Part shown: piece by piece, positions 45,948 through 55,023 of the stretch | How positions within the stretch are numbered: position 1 is the stretch's first letter | Layout: every line of letters starts with the position of its first letter | Assembly: GCF_000987835.1 (NCBI RefSeq) | Contig: NZ_CP011308.1 | Coordinates: forward strand, 1,240,001 to 1,304,000 | Reading direction: 5' to 3' | DNA length: 64,000 nt | Origin: Sulfurovum lithotrophicum | GTDB taxonomy: Bacteria > Campylobacterota > Campylobacteria > Campylobacterales > Sulfurovaceae | Position numbers and translations under genes: made by a program | Notes under the pieces: generated by a model | Database searches by the model: none | Seen by the model: the letters and a program-made list of their open reading frames with translations, nothing else | Told to the model about the DNA's origin: nothing

Positions 45948-46616
45948 ATGCAAAGGAAAATACTGCTGCTTGAAGATGATCTTCAGCTGAACGATACAGT
46001 CAAACAGTTCCTTGAGCACCACCAGTATACTGTTCTGCCCGCTTATAACGGACATCAGGCCAAAGAGATACTTTACGAAACCGAAGTTGACCTGATGCTG
46101 CTGGACATTAAAGTGCCGCATCAAAGCGGATTTAACCTCCTCTCGGAAGTACGACAGGAAGGGAACGATACTCCTGCCATTTTCATTACTTCTCTTCACA
46201 GTGTCGACGATGTCAGCAAAGGTTTCGATGTCGGATGTGACGACTACATCAGGAAACCTTTTGCCCTGAAGGAACTTCTTGTCCGCATTGAAGCCCAACT
46301 CAGAAAACGCTATGGCAGCAGAGACAACCATGTCGATCTGGGTAACGGTCTCAATTATTATCCCAAAGAGTTCAGACTGACATTGGACGGCAATACCATT
46401 CCTTTAAAGCAAAAAGAAGCCAAACTGCTTGCGCTCCTGCTCGAACATCCCGATCAGCTTGTCACCTATGACAAGATCCATGCCGCACTCTGGGAGTTCG
46501 ATGAAGAACCAAGTGCCGGTTCACTGCGCACCTACATCAAAACACTGCGTTCCCATCTGGGAAAAGATCGTATCGAAACGGTCAAAAATATAGGATACCG
46601 CTTTGTATCGAAGTGA
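45948..46616 (+). CDS. OmpR-family response regulator
   Basis: 222 residues: a receiver domain with phospho-acceptor Asp53 (LMLLDIKVPHQSG), the switch Lys103 (YIRKPF), and a winged-helix DNA-binding domain (about 128-222) with the closing block GSLRTYIKTLRSHLGKDRIETV. It is co-translated with the histidine kinase (13-base overlap). AAGG lies 7 bases before the ATG. Target genes are unknown; the shared repeat points to the permease-feoAB operon. Confidence 0.93.
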   Translation: MQRKILLLEDDLQLNDTVKQFLEHHQYTVLPAYNGHQAKEILYETEVDLMLLDIKVPHQSGFNLLSEVRQEGNDTPAIFITSLHSVDDVSKGFDVGCDDYIRKPFALKELLVRIEAQLRKRYGSRDNHVDLGNGLNYYPKEFRLTLDGNTIPLKQKEAKLLALLLEHPDQLVTYDKIHAALWEFDEEPSAGSLRTYIKTLRSHLGKDRIETVKNIGYRFVSK

Positions 46617-47766
46617 AAGAAGAAGCCTTTTTCGTTTTCTGGCAATCTATCTGCTCTCAACACTGATACTCTTTACGATCGGAAGTGCCATTTTCTACAC
46701 CCTCGAAAAACACCACCTCCTAGATAGGCAGCGAGAAGCGATGAAGCATGAAGGAGAGAAAATACAGCATCAGCTTATCCGTCTTCACAAAAGCTTTGAA
46801 GCAAAACTTCCCATCCGCGTAAAAGAGCCCTATAAGATCGCACTGCTCGACAAAGATCATACCATTATTTTTTCCAATTTTACGCCTCCAAAGAATATTG
46901 ATCTCAGGCAGGAGTACCACCTGGTCGACAGGCATATACTCTACATCAAACCCGTTGACCCCTATTATCTTGGTACCGCCTACCTTCTGCTCTGGACACC
47001 GGTTGACGGAACAGCCATATCCCATCTGCAAAACATGATACTTCTTTTCATGCTGGGAGCAGGAGCATTTTTTCTGCTGCTGGGCTACTTTCTGGGACGG
47101 CTCTTCATAGCGCCCATGCGTGAATCCATCGAAACCATGAACCGCTTCATCCAGGATACAACCCACGAGCTCAATACTCCCGTCAGCACCATCCTGACCA
47201 ACCTTGAGCTCATCCAGACCCTGCATAAATGTGATGCAAAAGAGGAGATGCAGCGCATTGAGATCGCATCAAAGACATTGAGCCGCATCTACGATGACCT
47301 GACCTACCTGAAACTCAACCACCAGTACCATCGCGATATCAAGACAGTTGACCTTTCCAGACTTCTTCAGGAACGACTGGAATACTTTTCCACAGCGATC
47401 GAAGCAAAAAAGCTCACTCTCACGATAGACATAAAACCCGGTGTTGTTCTGCATATCGATCATGACGATGCCATTCGCCTGCTGGACAACCTCATTTCCA
47501 ATGCCATCAAGTATAACCAAAATGAAGGCCGTTTGGACGTTCTTCTGGATGAGAAAAACTTCAGCATAAAGGACAGCGGTATCGGCATCGATCAGGCAGA
47601 ACTCACTACGATCCACAAACGCTTCAAACGTGCCAACAGCAGCGAAGGCGGCTTCGGCATAGGACTCGATATCGTCTATCAGGTGGTAAAGGCTTATAGC
47701 TTTAACATAACAATAGATTCACAAAAAAACAGAGGAACGGAGGTTACTGTCAGATGGGAAAAATAG
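46603..47766 (+). CDS. sensor histidine kinase
   Basis: 387 residues starting at TTG. Two membrane helices (about 11-33 and 143-167) enclose a periplasmic sensor of about 110 residues. The phospho-accepting His188 is in DTTHELNTPVS; the ATPase has DNLISNAIKYN (N box), DSGIGID (G1) and GGFGIGLDIV (G2). No HAMP is clear. Its 3' end overlaps a cytochrome c gene by 13 bases, suggesting the heme protein is part of the sensing unit. Confidence 0.9.
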   Translation: MYRSERRSLFRFLAIYLLSTLILFTIGSAIFYTLEKHHLLDRQREAMKHEGEKIQHQLIRLHKSFEAKLPIRVKEPYKIALLDKDHTIIFSNFTPPKNIDLRQEYHLVDRHILYIKPVDPYYLGTAYLLLWTPVDGTAISHLQNMILLFMLGAGAFFLLLGYFLGRLFIAPMRESIETMNRFIQDTTHELNTPVSTILTNLELIQTLHKCDAKEEMQRIEIASKTLSRIYDDLTYLKLNHQYHRDIKTVDLSRLLQERLEYFSTAIEAKKLTLTIDIKPGVVLHIDHDDAIRLLDNLISNAIKYNQNEGRLDVLLDEKNFSIKDSGIGIDQAELTTIHKRFKRANSSEGGFGIGLDIVYQVVKAYSFNITIDSQKNRGTEVTVRWEK

Positions 47767-48122
47767 TATTGATTTTTTTAACTGTACTGATTTCACTGGG
47801 TGCCGGTGAGAACACAACGGACAAAGCACTGCAAAAAGAATGTCTACATTGCCATACAGAGCAGCAGATCCCTTCCGGGATAATCTACCGTCGATATCTG
47901 CTCAAATACTCTTCCAAAACATTGATCAGAGAAAAAATATTTGCATATCTAAAAGTACCTTCTCCCAAAACATCAATCATGCCGGCTCCATTTTTTAACA
48001 AGTTTCTTATCAAAGAAGTATCAAAACTTGACGATGAAACATTGCATCGCATGATCGACAGTTACATCAAACATTTTGATATTGACCAAAAGATCTATAT
48101 TGTTCCGGAAGAAACCATATAA
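47754..48122 (+). CDS. small periplasmic cytochrome c-like protein
   Basis: 122 residues with a signal peptide (about 1-17) and one heme motif CLHCH (30-34). The remaining part has a Met in SIMPAPFF that could be the sixth ligand. It begins within the kinase gene, so it is translated with the two-component system. Possible redox or nitric-oxide-type sensor partner of the kinase, or an electron carrier; both are inference. Confidence 0.8.
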   Translation: MGKIVLIFLTVLISLGAGENTTDKALQKECLHCHTEQQIPSGIIYRRYLLKYSSKTLIREKIFAYLKVPSPKTSIMPAPFFNKFLIKEVSKLDDETLHRMIDSYIKHFDIDQKIYIVPEETI

Positions 48123-48188
48123 TTGACATTGGGTGTACATTGCACCTCTATGATCCGGTATCCGTTTTCGCTTCAGAAGATATCTCTA

Positions 48189-49442
48189 TCAGAGCACTGA
48201 AAATCCTGCCAGGTACAAGAGTGCTTCTGCACCGATCCCGATCAGAAAAATCCACAGGATATTCAGCTGAAAATACCGCACGGCTATCAGCGCGCCCACT
48301 GCCCAGATATACGCTGCCGACGATACCAGGCTGATCGTGCCGAGACTCAGTACCACGAAGAAAAGCATCCCGGTAAATGCGGCCAGAATACCCCTGAGTG
48401 CTTTCTGGATCAGCACATTCTTTTTGATCTTTTCATACAGTTCCGACATAACGATAGTGTAGAAAAAAGAAGGGTAGAACATACCGACCGTCGCCAGCAG
48501 GCTTCCTGTCAGTCCACTTACCTTGTAACCGATGAACGTTGCGGTGATCAGAAACGGTCCGGGTGTGATCTGCCCGAAGGCAATGCCGTCAGTAAACTGC
48601 TTCATGGTAAGCCAGTGGTGGGATATGACCGCTTCCTGCTGAAGCAGCGGCATAATGGTCATACCATTGCCGAAGGCTACCGCACCCACTTTGAACATGG
48701 AGAGAAGCAAAATGCCCGATTCGTTTTTCCACAACAGGCCCAGCACCATCAGCGCGATAAAAACCGAACCGCTTAGGATAATAGCTGCCAGACGCCACTG
48801 CCATTTTCCCGGTATCGGTGCTGTCTCTGTTTCTACATTATTTTTACTGTTAGTGCCTATTTTATCCCGCCAGAAAAGAGCGACTCCCAGCACCATAGCC
48901 AGCAGGATAAGCCAGAAAGCATTGATTTTATACAGCATCAGGATAAAGGCAATGCCTGCAAGAAATGCCGTTTTTCCGTCCTGCACATACCGTTTCGAAA
49001 AATCGAGGGCAATGTGGACGATGATACCCACCACCATCGCCTCCAACGCAATGAAAAGCGGATGCACCCATCCGACATTTCCATAGTTTAGATAGAGCCA
49101 GGAGAGCAGCAGCATCAGAAGATACGAGGGCAGCACAAACAAAAATGTCGCGATCAGCGCACCACCAAATCCTTTGATACGATAAGCGGCATAGGTCGCC
49201 AGATTGAACATGATGGGCCCGGGATAGAGCTGCACCATGGCCAGCCCTTCATCCATCTCCTTTTGCGAAAGCCATTTTTTGCCGACAACAAGTGCTTTGA
49301 GCTGCTGAAGCATTGCCACACTATACGCAGTCAGACCGATGATCAAAAAGGCCCAGGCCAACTGCAGTACGGAGGGAACAACAGCTGGGGATCTGTTTTT
49401 ATCTTGCCCTGTATCTGTGTTTGTCCGGTTTTGATCTTTCAT
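48189..49442 (-). CDS. chrA: chromate/anion transporter ChrA (long form)
   Basis: About 417 residues (start uncertain; 49442 or 49451). Two homologous halves, each a CHR domain: the first with QKEMDEGLAMVQLYPGPIMFN, the second with FTDGIAFGQITPGPFLITATF, giving the paired PGP signature of two-domain ChrA. Around ten membrane helices. Exports chromate or sulfate-like anions, or another metabolite, across the inner membrane. Lies 22 bases after the ABC ATPase gene and may be the last gene of that operon. Confidence 0.9.
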   Translation of the reverse strand: MKDQNRTNTDTGQDKNRSPAVVPSVLQLAWAFLIIGLTAYSVAMLQQLKALVVGKKWLSQKEMDEGLAMVQLYPGPIMFNLATYAAYRIKGFGGALIATFLFVLPSYLLMLLLSWLYLNYGNVGWVHPLFIALEAMVVGIIVHIALDFSKRYVQDGKTAFLAGIAFILMLYKINAFWLILLAMVLGVALFWRDKIGTNSKNNVETETAPIPGKWQWRLAAIILSGSVFIALMVLGLLWKNESGILLLSMFKVGAVAFGNGMTIMPLLQQEAVISHHWLTMKQFTDGIAFGQITPGPFLITATFIGYKVSGLTGSLLATVGMFYPSFFYTIVMSELYEKIKKNVLIQKALRGILAAFTGMLFFVVLSLGTISLVSSAAYIWAVGALIAVRYFQLNILWIFLIGIGAEALLYLAGFSVL

Positions 49443-49464
49443 TATATCCATACCTGTGTATGAT

Positions 49465-50178
49465 TCACAATATCTTCTCTTGCGATGAAGTCTCCTGTGA
49501 GACAACAACCCTGTTCTCAATTTTCAGCACACGGTCACAGTACGGCAGTAGACGCCCGTCGTGGGTGACCATGATGATGGCAACGTTCTGCTCCTGTGCG
49601 ATCTTTTTAAGCATTTTGACAACACTTACAGAACGCTCTATATCCAAAGCTGCCGTCGGCTCATCTGCAAGAATGATCTGTGGTTTGTTCGCCAGGGCAC
49701 GGGCAATGGCCACACGTTGGTTCTGCCCACCTGAAAGTTCCGAAGACATCGCATGGGCTTTGTCAGCGATCTCGAAGTACTCCAGCAGTTCCATCGCTGT
49801 TTTGTTGGCTTCTTTTTCAGAAACACCGTTGGTCTGGGGTATCAGTGTCACATTCTCGATCACATTCAGAAAAGGGATGAGATAGTGCGCCTGAAAAATG
49901 AAACCGATCTTCTCACGGCGTATTTTTCTGGTCTCTTTGGTCAGCCACTGGTTATCGTAAACTTTTTCATCACCCAGCCAGACAGTACCGCTCGTAGGTT
50001 CTTCCACACAGCCTATCATCATAAGAAGCGTAGTCTTCCCTGCACCACTCGGTGCGACCAGCGCAACCAGCTCACCTTTGTCCACCTGAAAAGAGGCTCC
50101 CTCTATGACCCTTACCAGACTCTCGTCTTTTCCAAAATGTTTAACAATATTCTCTACTTTAATAGCCTGTTTTTCCAT
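49465..50178 (-). CDS. ABC transporter ATP-binding protein (LolD/MacB-type)
   Basis: 237 residues with Walker A APSGAGKTTL, signature LSGGQNQRVAIARA, and Walker B IILADEPTAALD. The closest layout is the LolD/MacB/DevA group that powers FtsX-type permeases. 4 bases after the permease gene. It energises export by the membrane-fusion and TolC components upstream. Confidence 0.92.
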   Translation of the reverse strand: MEKQAIKVENIVKHFGKDESLVRVIEGASFQVDKGELVALVAPSGAGKTTLLMMIGCVEEPTSGTVWLGDEKVYDNQWLTKETRKIRREKIGFIFQAHYLIPFLNVIENVTLIPQTNGVSEKEANKTAMELLEYFEIADKAHAMSSELSGGQNQRVAIARALANKPQIILADEPTAALDIERSVSVVKMLKKIAQEQNVAIIMVTHDGRLLPYCDRVLKIENRVVVSQETSSQEKIL

Positions 50179-50182
50179 ACCC

Positions 50183-51328
50183 TTAACCCCCTATCGCAGC
50201 TGCAGGGTCAGCCTTGATCACTTTTCGTATCCCCACCAGGGAAGCCAGGATCGAAGCAATAATAACGATGATAAACAGTGTCCATGCATCAGGTATCTCC
50301 AGCACAACCCGCTTGGGGAATTTACTGTAGATCAGATGTGAAAATATATTACCGAAGATGAAGGCCAGGAAACCAAGCAGCAGTGTCTCCTGCGCGATCA
50401 TTTTGATGACCAGGCTGTTGGGAATACCAATCAGCTTCATGATCGATATCTCCTTCATCTTCTCCAGGGTCATCGTATAGATGATCAGTGCGATGATGAT
50501 CGTTGAAACGACAACCAGTATGGCCGTGAACATCCCGATCTGCTTGGAGGCCCTTTCTACCAGGTTCTTGGTCAGTATGGTCTTTTGTTCTGCTGCGGTG
50601 TAAACGCTGTTATGCTTGAACCGTCTGATCTCCCTGGCCACTGTATTGACGTCGTAACCCGGCTTCACCCTTCCTACAATCGTGTTGACCATGAAAGCAT
50701 CTCTGTTTTTGTACCCTCTCGCCCTGTCGCTTCTGATCCGGTTGTTTGTATAGGAAAACTGCAGATCCTGTGCATCTTTCAGTGAGACATAGACCAGAGG
50801 ATCTCCTCCGGAAGATACGGTACCATGCGTCACACCCACTACAGTGTAGTCGTTACGGACCAAGTGAATCCTGTCACCCAGTTTGAAGCCGGTCTTGTCT
50901 GTAACCACGATCTCGTAGTGGTCTTTCCCAAGGGGGTGTCCCTCTATGATCCGCTCAGGATTGATAGGGTTAATCGTTCCGAAAGGGTCATACCCCACCG
51001 CTACTGCACGTACCGGTTTTGGCTTTTTGGGAAGCTGAAGGTTCTGAAAGGTCAACGCTTCGGCAGTCTCCATGCCATCAATGACACGCAGAGTATCTCT
51101 GAGGTCTTCGTGAATACGCGATGCTTCGGCAAAGGGTCCCAGCGTTCCTTCCTGCACGACCCACAGGTCAGCCTTGATATCGCCGAGCAGCACTTCAGCA
51201 TCGACCATCATCCCCCTGTAGACACCGATCATAATAAGGACAATCCCCAGAAGCATCCCTACTCCCATAGCCGTTACAAGGAACTTGCCAAGGGTATGCT
51301 GGACGTCTTTTTGAGCCAGATTTATCAT
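50183..51328 (-). CDS. FtsX-like/DevC-type ABC permease
   Basis: 381 residues with an N-terminal helix, a large periplasmic domain (about 40-255) and three C-terminal helices. It contains FQNLQLPKKPKPVRAVAVGYD in the periplasmic part and ends EIPDAWTLFIIVIIASILASLVGIRK. Matches the MacB/DevC permease plan. Coupled to the adaptor gene (ATGA overlap). Confidence 0.85.
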   Translation of the reverse strand: MINLAQKDVQHTLGKFLVTAMGVGMLLGIVLIMIGVYRGMMVDAEVLLGDIKADLWVVQEGTLGPFAEASRIHEDLRDTLRVIDGMETAEALTFQNLQLPKKPKPVRAVAVGYDPFGTINPINPERIIEGHPLGKDHYEIVVTDKTGFKLGDRIHLVRNDYTVVGVTHGTVSSGGDPLVYVSLKDAQDLQFSYTNNRIRSDRARGYKNRDAFMVNTIVGRVKPGYDVNTVAREIRRFKHNSVYTAAEQKTILTKNLVERASKQIGMFTAILVVVSTIIIALIIYTMTLEKMKEISIMKLIGIPNSLVIKMIAQETLLLGFLAFIFGNIFSHLIYSKFPKRVVLEIPDAWTLFIIVIIASILASLVGIRKVIKADPAAAIGG

Positions 51329-52467
51329 AAGTGTACCGACATCCCTTCTTTCAGCGCTTTTTTCTTCGGATCAGCCATCAGTATCACCGTTCTGGCATCG
51401 ATCCCGGAGACAGCAACAGATTTATTGTCACGTGCCAGAACTTTTACCGTCATGAAATGTGCTTTGCCATCGTGGCTGGTCCATACACCCGGCGTCAACT
51501 TTTGATATACAATGGCATTTGCAGGCACTTTCAGCACCTGTTTCAGTTGGCTTGTCACAATGTTCACTTCAGCCTGCTCATTGATATAAAAAGGCTTTGG
51601 CAGCGTTTTGAATGCCACATCAACCTCTTTTTCAAGCGTCACGGCATCCGTCTGAGGCTCGATACGCTTCACAACCCCTTCATAATTCCTGTATGCCTGT
51701 GAGCGCAGAATGATCGTTGCTTTCTGTCCGACCTTGACCGTTCCGCTGAGTCTCTCGTCTATATAGGTCTTTACCCAGACACTTTTGGGATCGACGATCT
51801 TGAGAATGGGCTGTGTAGGAGCGACACTCTGTGCCACTTCTGCCTCCCTGTCGATCACATAACCATCCACCGGAGCATAAATGGTGAAACGTGCAAACTT
51901 CTCTTCCAGGGCTTCCACATTTTTTCCGGCACGGTCTATCTCAATCTTCGCCGCATCTATGCGTGCATTTGTTGCCTTGATCTGCGCATCTATGACATCG
52001 AGATCTGCTTTGGTCTTGTCGTATTCTGCTTTAGAAGCGAACGCCTGTTTCTCCAGTCTTTCATAGCGCCTGAACGTGACCAATGCCAATGCTTTTTGCG
52101 CCTTCAGACTCTGCAATTCTTCTTTGGATGCCTCAAGCTCCAGGGTAGCCTTGTTCACGGAGATCTTCGCCTCTTCAAGCTGTTTCGGCAGGTCAACCGG
52201 GTCGATGCTTACCAGCAGCTCGCCTTTTTTGACCCAATGCCCTTTGTCTGTTAGTATCTGCACTATTTTTCCGCCGGTCTGTGCCGTGATAGCGTAGATA
52301 TTGTTCGCCCCGATATTACCTACACCGAACACTTCAGTATACATGTCTCCAACTTTTGGCGTAACCGTTTCATAGGTCGTTTTGGGGATATAGACCTTCT
52401 TGTAAAAAAGTGCGGATCCCGCCGCTATTACAAGTACGATCAAACCATATTTTACAGATCTAGTCAT
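51325..52467 (-). CDS. HlyD-family periplasmic adaptor
   Basis: 380 residues with an N-terminal membrane anchor (about 8-25), then a lipoyl half (GGKIVQILTDKGHWVKKGELL), a long alpha-helical hairpin (about 100-190), the second lipoyl half (FTIYAPVDGYVIDREAEVAQSV), and a beta-barrel. It links the inner-membrane ABC complex to the TolC-like channel. Its start and the TolC-like stop share a base (TAATG). Confidence 0.92.
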   Translation of the reverse strand: MTRSVKYGLIVLVIAAGSALFYKKVYIPKTTYETVTPKVGDMYTEVFGVGNIGANNIYAITAQTGGKIVQILTDKGHWVKKGELLVSIDPVDLPKQLEEAKISVNKATLELEASKEELQSLKAQKALALVTFRRYERLEKQAFASKAEYDKTKADLDVIDAQIKATNARIDAAKIEIDRAGKNVEALEEKFARFTIYAPVDGYVIDREAEVAQSVAPTQPILKIVDPKSVWVKTYIDERLSGTVKVGQKATIILRSQAYRNYEGVVKRIEPQTDAVTLEKEVDVAFKTLPKPFYINEQAEVNIVTSQLKQVLKVPANAIVYQKLTPGVWTSHDGKAHFMTVKVLARDNKSVAVSGIDARTVILMADPKKKALKEGMSVHL

Positions 52468-53729
52468 TATATTTTTCCTTTAAGGTATTCAATTCTATCT
52501 ATGGCAAGACTTCTCGAATAGTATGCTTCAAGCAGTCCGAGTTTCGCGTTCAGTACCAGTGTGGTACTGTCGAGGAGTTCGATGTAGGTCGACAACCCTT
52601 CTTTGTAACGCGCTTCAAGCACCTGTCTCGTTTTTTGTGCCGATACAAGCTGTTCTTTTTTCGCCTTGATCGTCTTGTCGTAACGCCTGATATCGATGAT
52701 CAGTCCGCTCAACTCTTCTTTAAGTGCCAGTGCCGTAGACGCACGCTGCTCCTGCGCGATCTGATAGCCAATCTTCGCCTGCTGCTCCTGTGCCGTCAGC
52801 CTGCCGCCGTGATAGAGCGGTATATTATAGCTCACGCCTACGTAGTCCGAATTGTACGAATTGAGCGTGTCGAATCTCGTATATGAAGCCACAAGGTCCA
52901 CAGAACCGAAGTGTGCCGCTTCGCTTGCACGGTGAAGTGCTTTATTCTTGTCGACCGTCCGTCTGTCCATCTGCATTCTGTAGTTGTTCGCCATAACTTC
53001 ACGCTCTATGGTTTTGACGGAAGCCATATGTTTTTTCAATGTACCCGACTGGAGTTTAAGATCGTTTTGCAGCGGTGTACCCATATAGAGGGAAAGAGAA
53101 ACTTTTGCTTTCTCGAAAGAGGCTTTGGCAATGGCAAGATTGTTTTCAGCCACATAAACGGAAGAGAGGAATCTGCTGGCATCTGCATGTGTCTTCAGGC
53201 CCTGCTTTACCAACGCTTTGGACTGCGCGTAAAAAGCACGTTTGCTTTCAAGGTCTTTCTGTCTGACTGCGATAGCCTCTTTCTGTACCACCAGCAATTC
53301 ATACAGCGACTTCACCTTGTAGGCAAGCAGTGCCCTGACCTCTTCAAGGGAGAGCTTTGAGATATCTTCATCGATCTTCGATGCCTCTACCAGGGAGCTT
53401 GTCTTTGCAAAATCCCAAACCTTCTGGTGCAGCATCACACCCACATTCCAGGCTTCTTTATCGACTGCATGAAAGACACCGTTGGCCGGAAGAGTAAATG
53501 TTTGTGTGGGCGCGTAGGTAGCCGAAAGATCGATCTGCGGAAGATAGTCGGCATAGGCGGCATTGTAACCCTGTTCCGCCTGCTGAATACGCAGCATGAA
53601 TGTTTTCACATCCGGATGGTGCGCCAGTGTTCTGTCTATAGCTATTTTAAGTGTCAGCATCTGCGCCGAGAGGCTTGTGGCAGCCAATAAGGTGACTATC
53701 CATACCGACTGTTTCAACATATGTTTCAC
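52467..53729 (-). CDS. TolC-family outer-membrane efflux protein
   Basis: About 420 residues with a signal peptide ending SAQM and two outer-membrane efflux repeats rich in coiled coils; the blocks AYADYLPQIDLSA and VGVSYNIPLYHGGRLT are the family's. I place the start at GTG 53729, preceded by AAGG; an in-frame ATG follows at 53720. It opens the operon TolC-HlyD-permease-ATPase(-chrA). The promoter region is interrupted by the element at 53754. Cargo of the exporter is unknown. Confidence 0.88.
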   Translation of the reverse strand: MKHMLKQSVWIVTLLAATSLSAQMLTLKIAIDRTLAHHPDVKTFMLRIQQAEQGYNAAYADYLPQIDLSATYAPTQTFTLPANGVFHAVDKEAWNVGVMLHQKVWDFAKTSSLVEASKIDEDISKLSLEEVRALLAYKVKSLYELLVVQKEAIAVRQKDLESKRAFYAQSKALVKQGLKTHADASRFLSSVYVAENNLAIAKASFEKAKVSLSLYMGTPLQNDLKLQSGTLKKHMASVKTIEREVMANNYRMQMDRRTVDKNKALHRASEAAHFGSVDLVASYTRFDTLNSYNSDYVGVSYNIPLYHGGRLTAQEQQAKIGYQIAQEQRASTALALKEELSGLIIDIRRYDKTIKAKKEQLVSAQKTRQVLEARYKEGLSTYIELLDSTTLVLNAKLGLLEAYYSRSLAIDRIEYLKGKI

Positions 53730-53753
53730 ACACATCCTTTTTTTAAATATTAT

Positions 53754-54019
53754 GGGCACCTCTAATACCCCTAGATGCTCATAACATCTCTAGCTTTTGT
53801 CTAGGCTAGGCACTCTTTTAAAGGCCTAGCCGTAGCTAAGTCAAAAAAGAGTAACAACGCATAGGCCAAAGCTAGTGATGCCCACAGGGTGGGCTTTGCA
53901 AACGCGATCTTTCACAAGATGCTTACTTCATCTTAGCTTTGGCTAGGACTTGAAAGCCTCTTACAAAATCTCACATTTGCAAAACCCATTATGAATATTT
54001 AGAGTTATTAGAGGTGCCC
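53754..54019. mobile_element. 266-bp MITE-like element with IS-type ends
   Basis: Perfect 14-base inverted ends (GGGCACCTCTAATA at 53754-53767 and its inverse at 54006-54019), with weaker pairing continuing about 20 bases inward. The interior has further inverted pairs (for example GGCCAAAGCTA near 53871 with TAGCTTTGGCT near 53939) and no gene. A solo end of the same kind is at 26494-26516. The left end lies 24 bases before the TolC gene start, so it may have altered that promoter. No clear target duplication was seen. Between it and 54102 I see only a short hairpin. Confidence 0.6.
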
Positions 54020-54101
54020 TTAAACAAAAGCCTCCGGCTCCATACTGTTTTCACAACATACTACCATAGTCATATGAATCATACGTGAATTGCCTATTTT
54101 T

Positions 54102-54119
54102 CTTTAGAGGTTCCCTTTA
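54102..54119. repeat. 18-bp inverted repeat, left copy
   Basis: CTTTAGAGGTTCCCTTTA is the exact inverse of 61949-61966. It also supplies the stop codon of the channel gene at 54104. The core GGGAACCTCTAAA resembles the ends of the 53754 element (GGGCACCTCTAAT), so both may derive from IS5-type ends. Confidence 0.7.
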
Positions 54120-54685
54120 TTCTGATGTGCATAGATCACGATGGCGACAAAGACACCACCCTGCACCACACCGAGGATGACCTCGGAAATGACCGCGACC
54201 ATGGCAGGAAGCGTCTGCGGTATCCAGTCGCCCGATCCCAGTGTCGTAAAAGTGACGGTCGAAATGTACATGGAGGTGACAAAACTATGTTCCTGTATCA
54301 TCTTCAGGTTCTCTGGAGGAAACTGTGAGTTGAGATGAAAAAGTGAAAAAACATCGAACATATTGAAAAGTACCGCATAAAAGACAATGGTGATAATCGT
54401 CACTTCAAGATAGAGCAGCACGATCTGTATCAGAGCCAGATGCACATGGTTCTTCGAACGGCTGAAGATGTAAACTGCCGCATCGAGTACAGCAAAGCGT
54501 GCCAAAACGATATAGAGGATATTGGAGATGAGGATCTCATCTTTATACATATCGAACCACAGGGTATATCTGCCGTGCAGAAACACTTCGAACATCAGCG
54601 GTATCAGTACGATCGGAAGTACGAGAAAAGCGACTCTCTCGCTCTTGATGAAGCGCTTCTCCCTTTGCAGAAATTTTGCCAGCAT
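54104..54685 (-). CDS. two-pore-helix ion channel protein
   Basis: 193 residues with helices at about 17-35, 50-72, 84-112 and 160-185, and a pore loop carrying the filter TTLGSGDW (147-154), a variant of the potassium TTVGYGD. I chose ATG 54685 with AAGG 6 bases upstream, which overlaps the preceding gene's stop; the longer frame is a shadow. Expected to be a cation channel of the inner membrane; selectivity is open. Last gene of the BI-1 operon; its stop is within the 18-bp repeat. Confidence 0.75.
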   Translation of the reverse strand: MLAKFLQREKRFIKSERVAFLVLPIVLIPLMFEVFLHGRYTLWFDMYKDEILISNILYIVLARFAVLDAAVYIFSRSKNHVHLALIQIVLLYLEVTIITIVFYAVLFNMFDVFSLFHLNSQFPPENLKMIQEHSFVTSMYISTVTFTTLGSGDWIPQTLPAMVAVISEVILGVVQGGVFVAIVIYAHQNKGNL

Positions 54686-54686
54686 A

Positions 54687-55001
54687 CTACACCTTCTCTT
54701 TGAGCTGTTTTTCAAAGGCTTGCGTGATCTCCTCTGCCTGCACCAGTCCTTCGAGGAATATCTCTCCGTCAAGTACCAGTGTAGGGTCTTTGGTGACACC
54801 TTTTTCCACTGCTTTGCGCGTATCGTGCTCGTAGGTGAACTCCACACGCAGCGGCAGGTGTTTGATCGCACAGCTGAGGCGCTTGGAGAATTTTGCCGTG
54901 CTTATTTTATCTCCGTACAGTACAGCATGAAACAGAGGATATTCCGTTTTATCCGCATTCAGTACTTCACCATGGTCCATGGTATGACAGGCTTCATTCA
55001 T
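54687..55001 (-). CDS. thioredoxin-fold protein without a CxxC
   Basis: 104 residues. The C-terminal part (about 40-104) reads like the back half of a thioredoxin fold, with GVTKDPTLVLDGEIFLEG (cis-Pro followed by a strand pair) as in redox-active disulfide proteins, but the active CxxC is absent: only Cys5 and Cys44 remain. So it is probably not an oxidoreductase of the usual type. Lies between the thioredoxin and the ion channel, overlapping the channel start by the TAG. Confidence 0.6.
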   Translation of the reverse strand: MNEACHTMDHGEVLNADKTEYPLFHAVLYGDKISTAKFSKRLSCAIKHLPLRVEFTYEHDTRKAVEKGVTKDPTLVLDGEIFLEGLVQAEEITQAFEKQLKEKV

Positions 55002-55023
55002 AATTATCCTTTGTTACGGTCTT

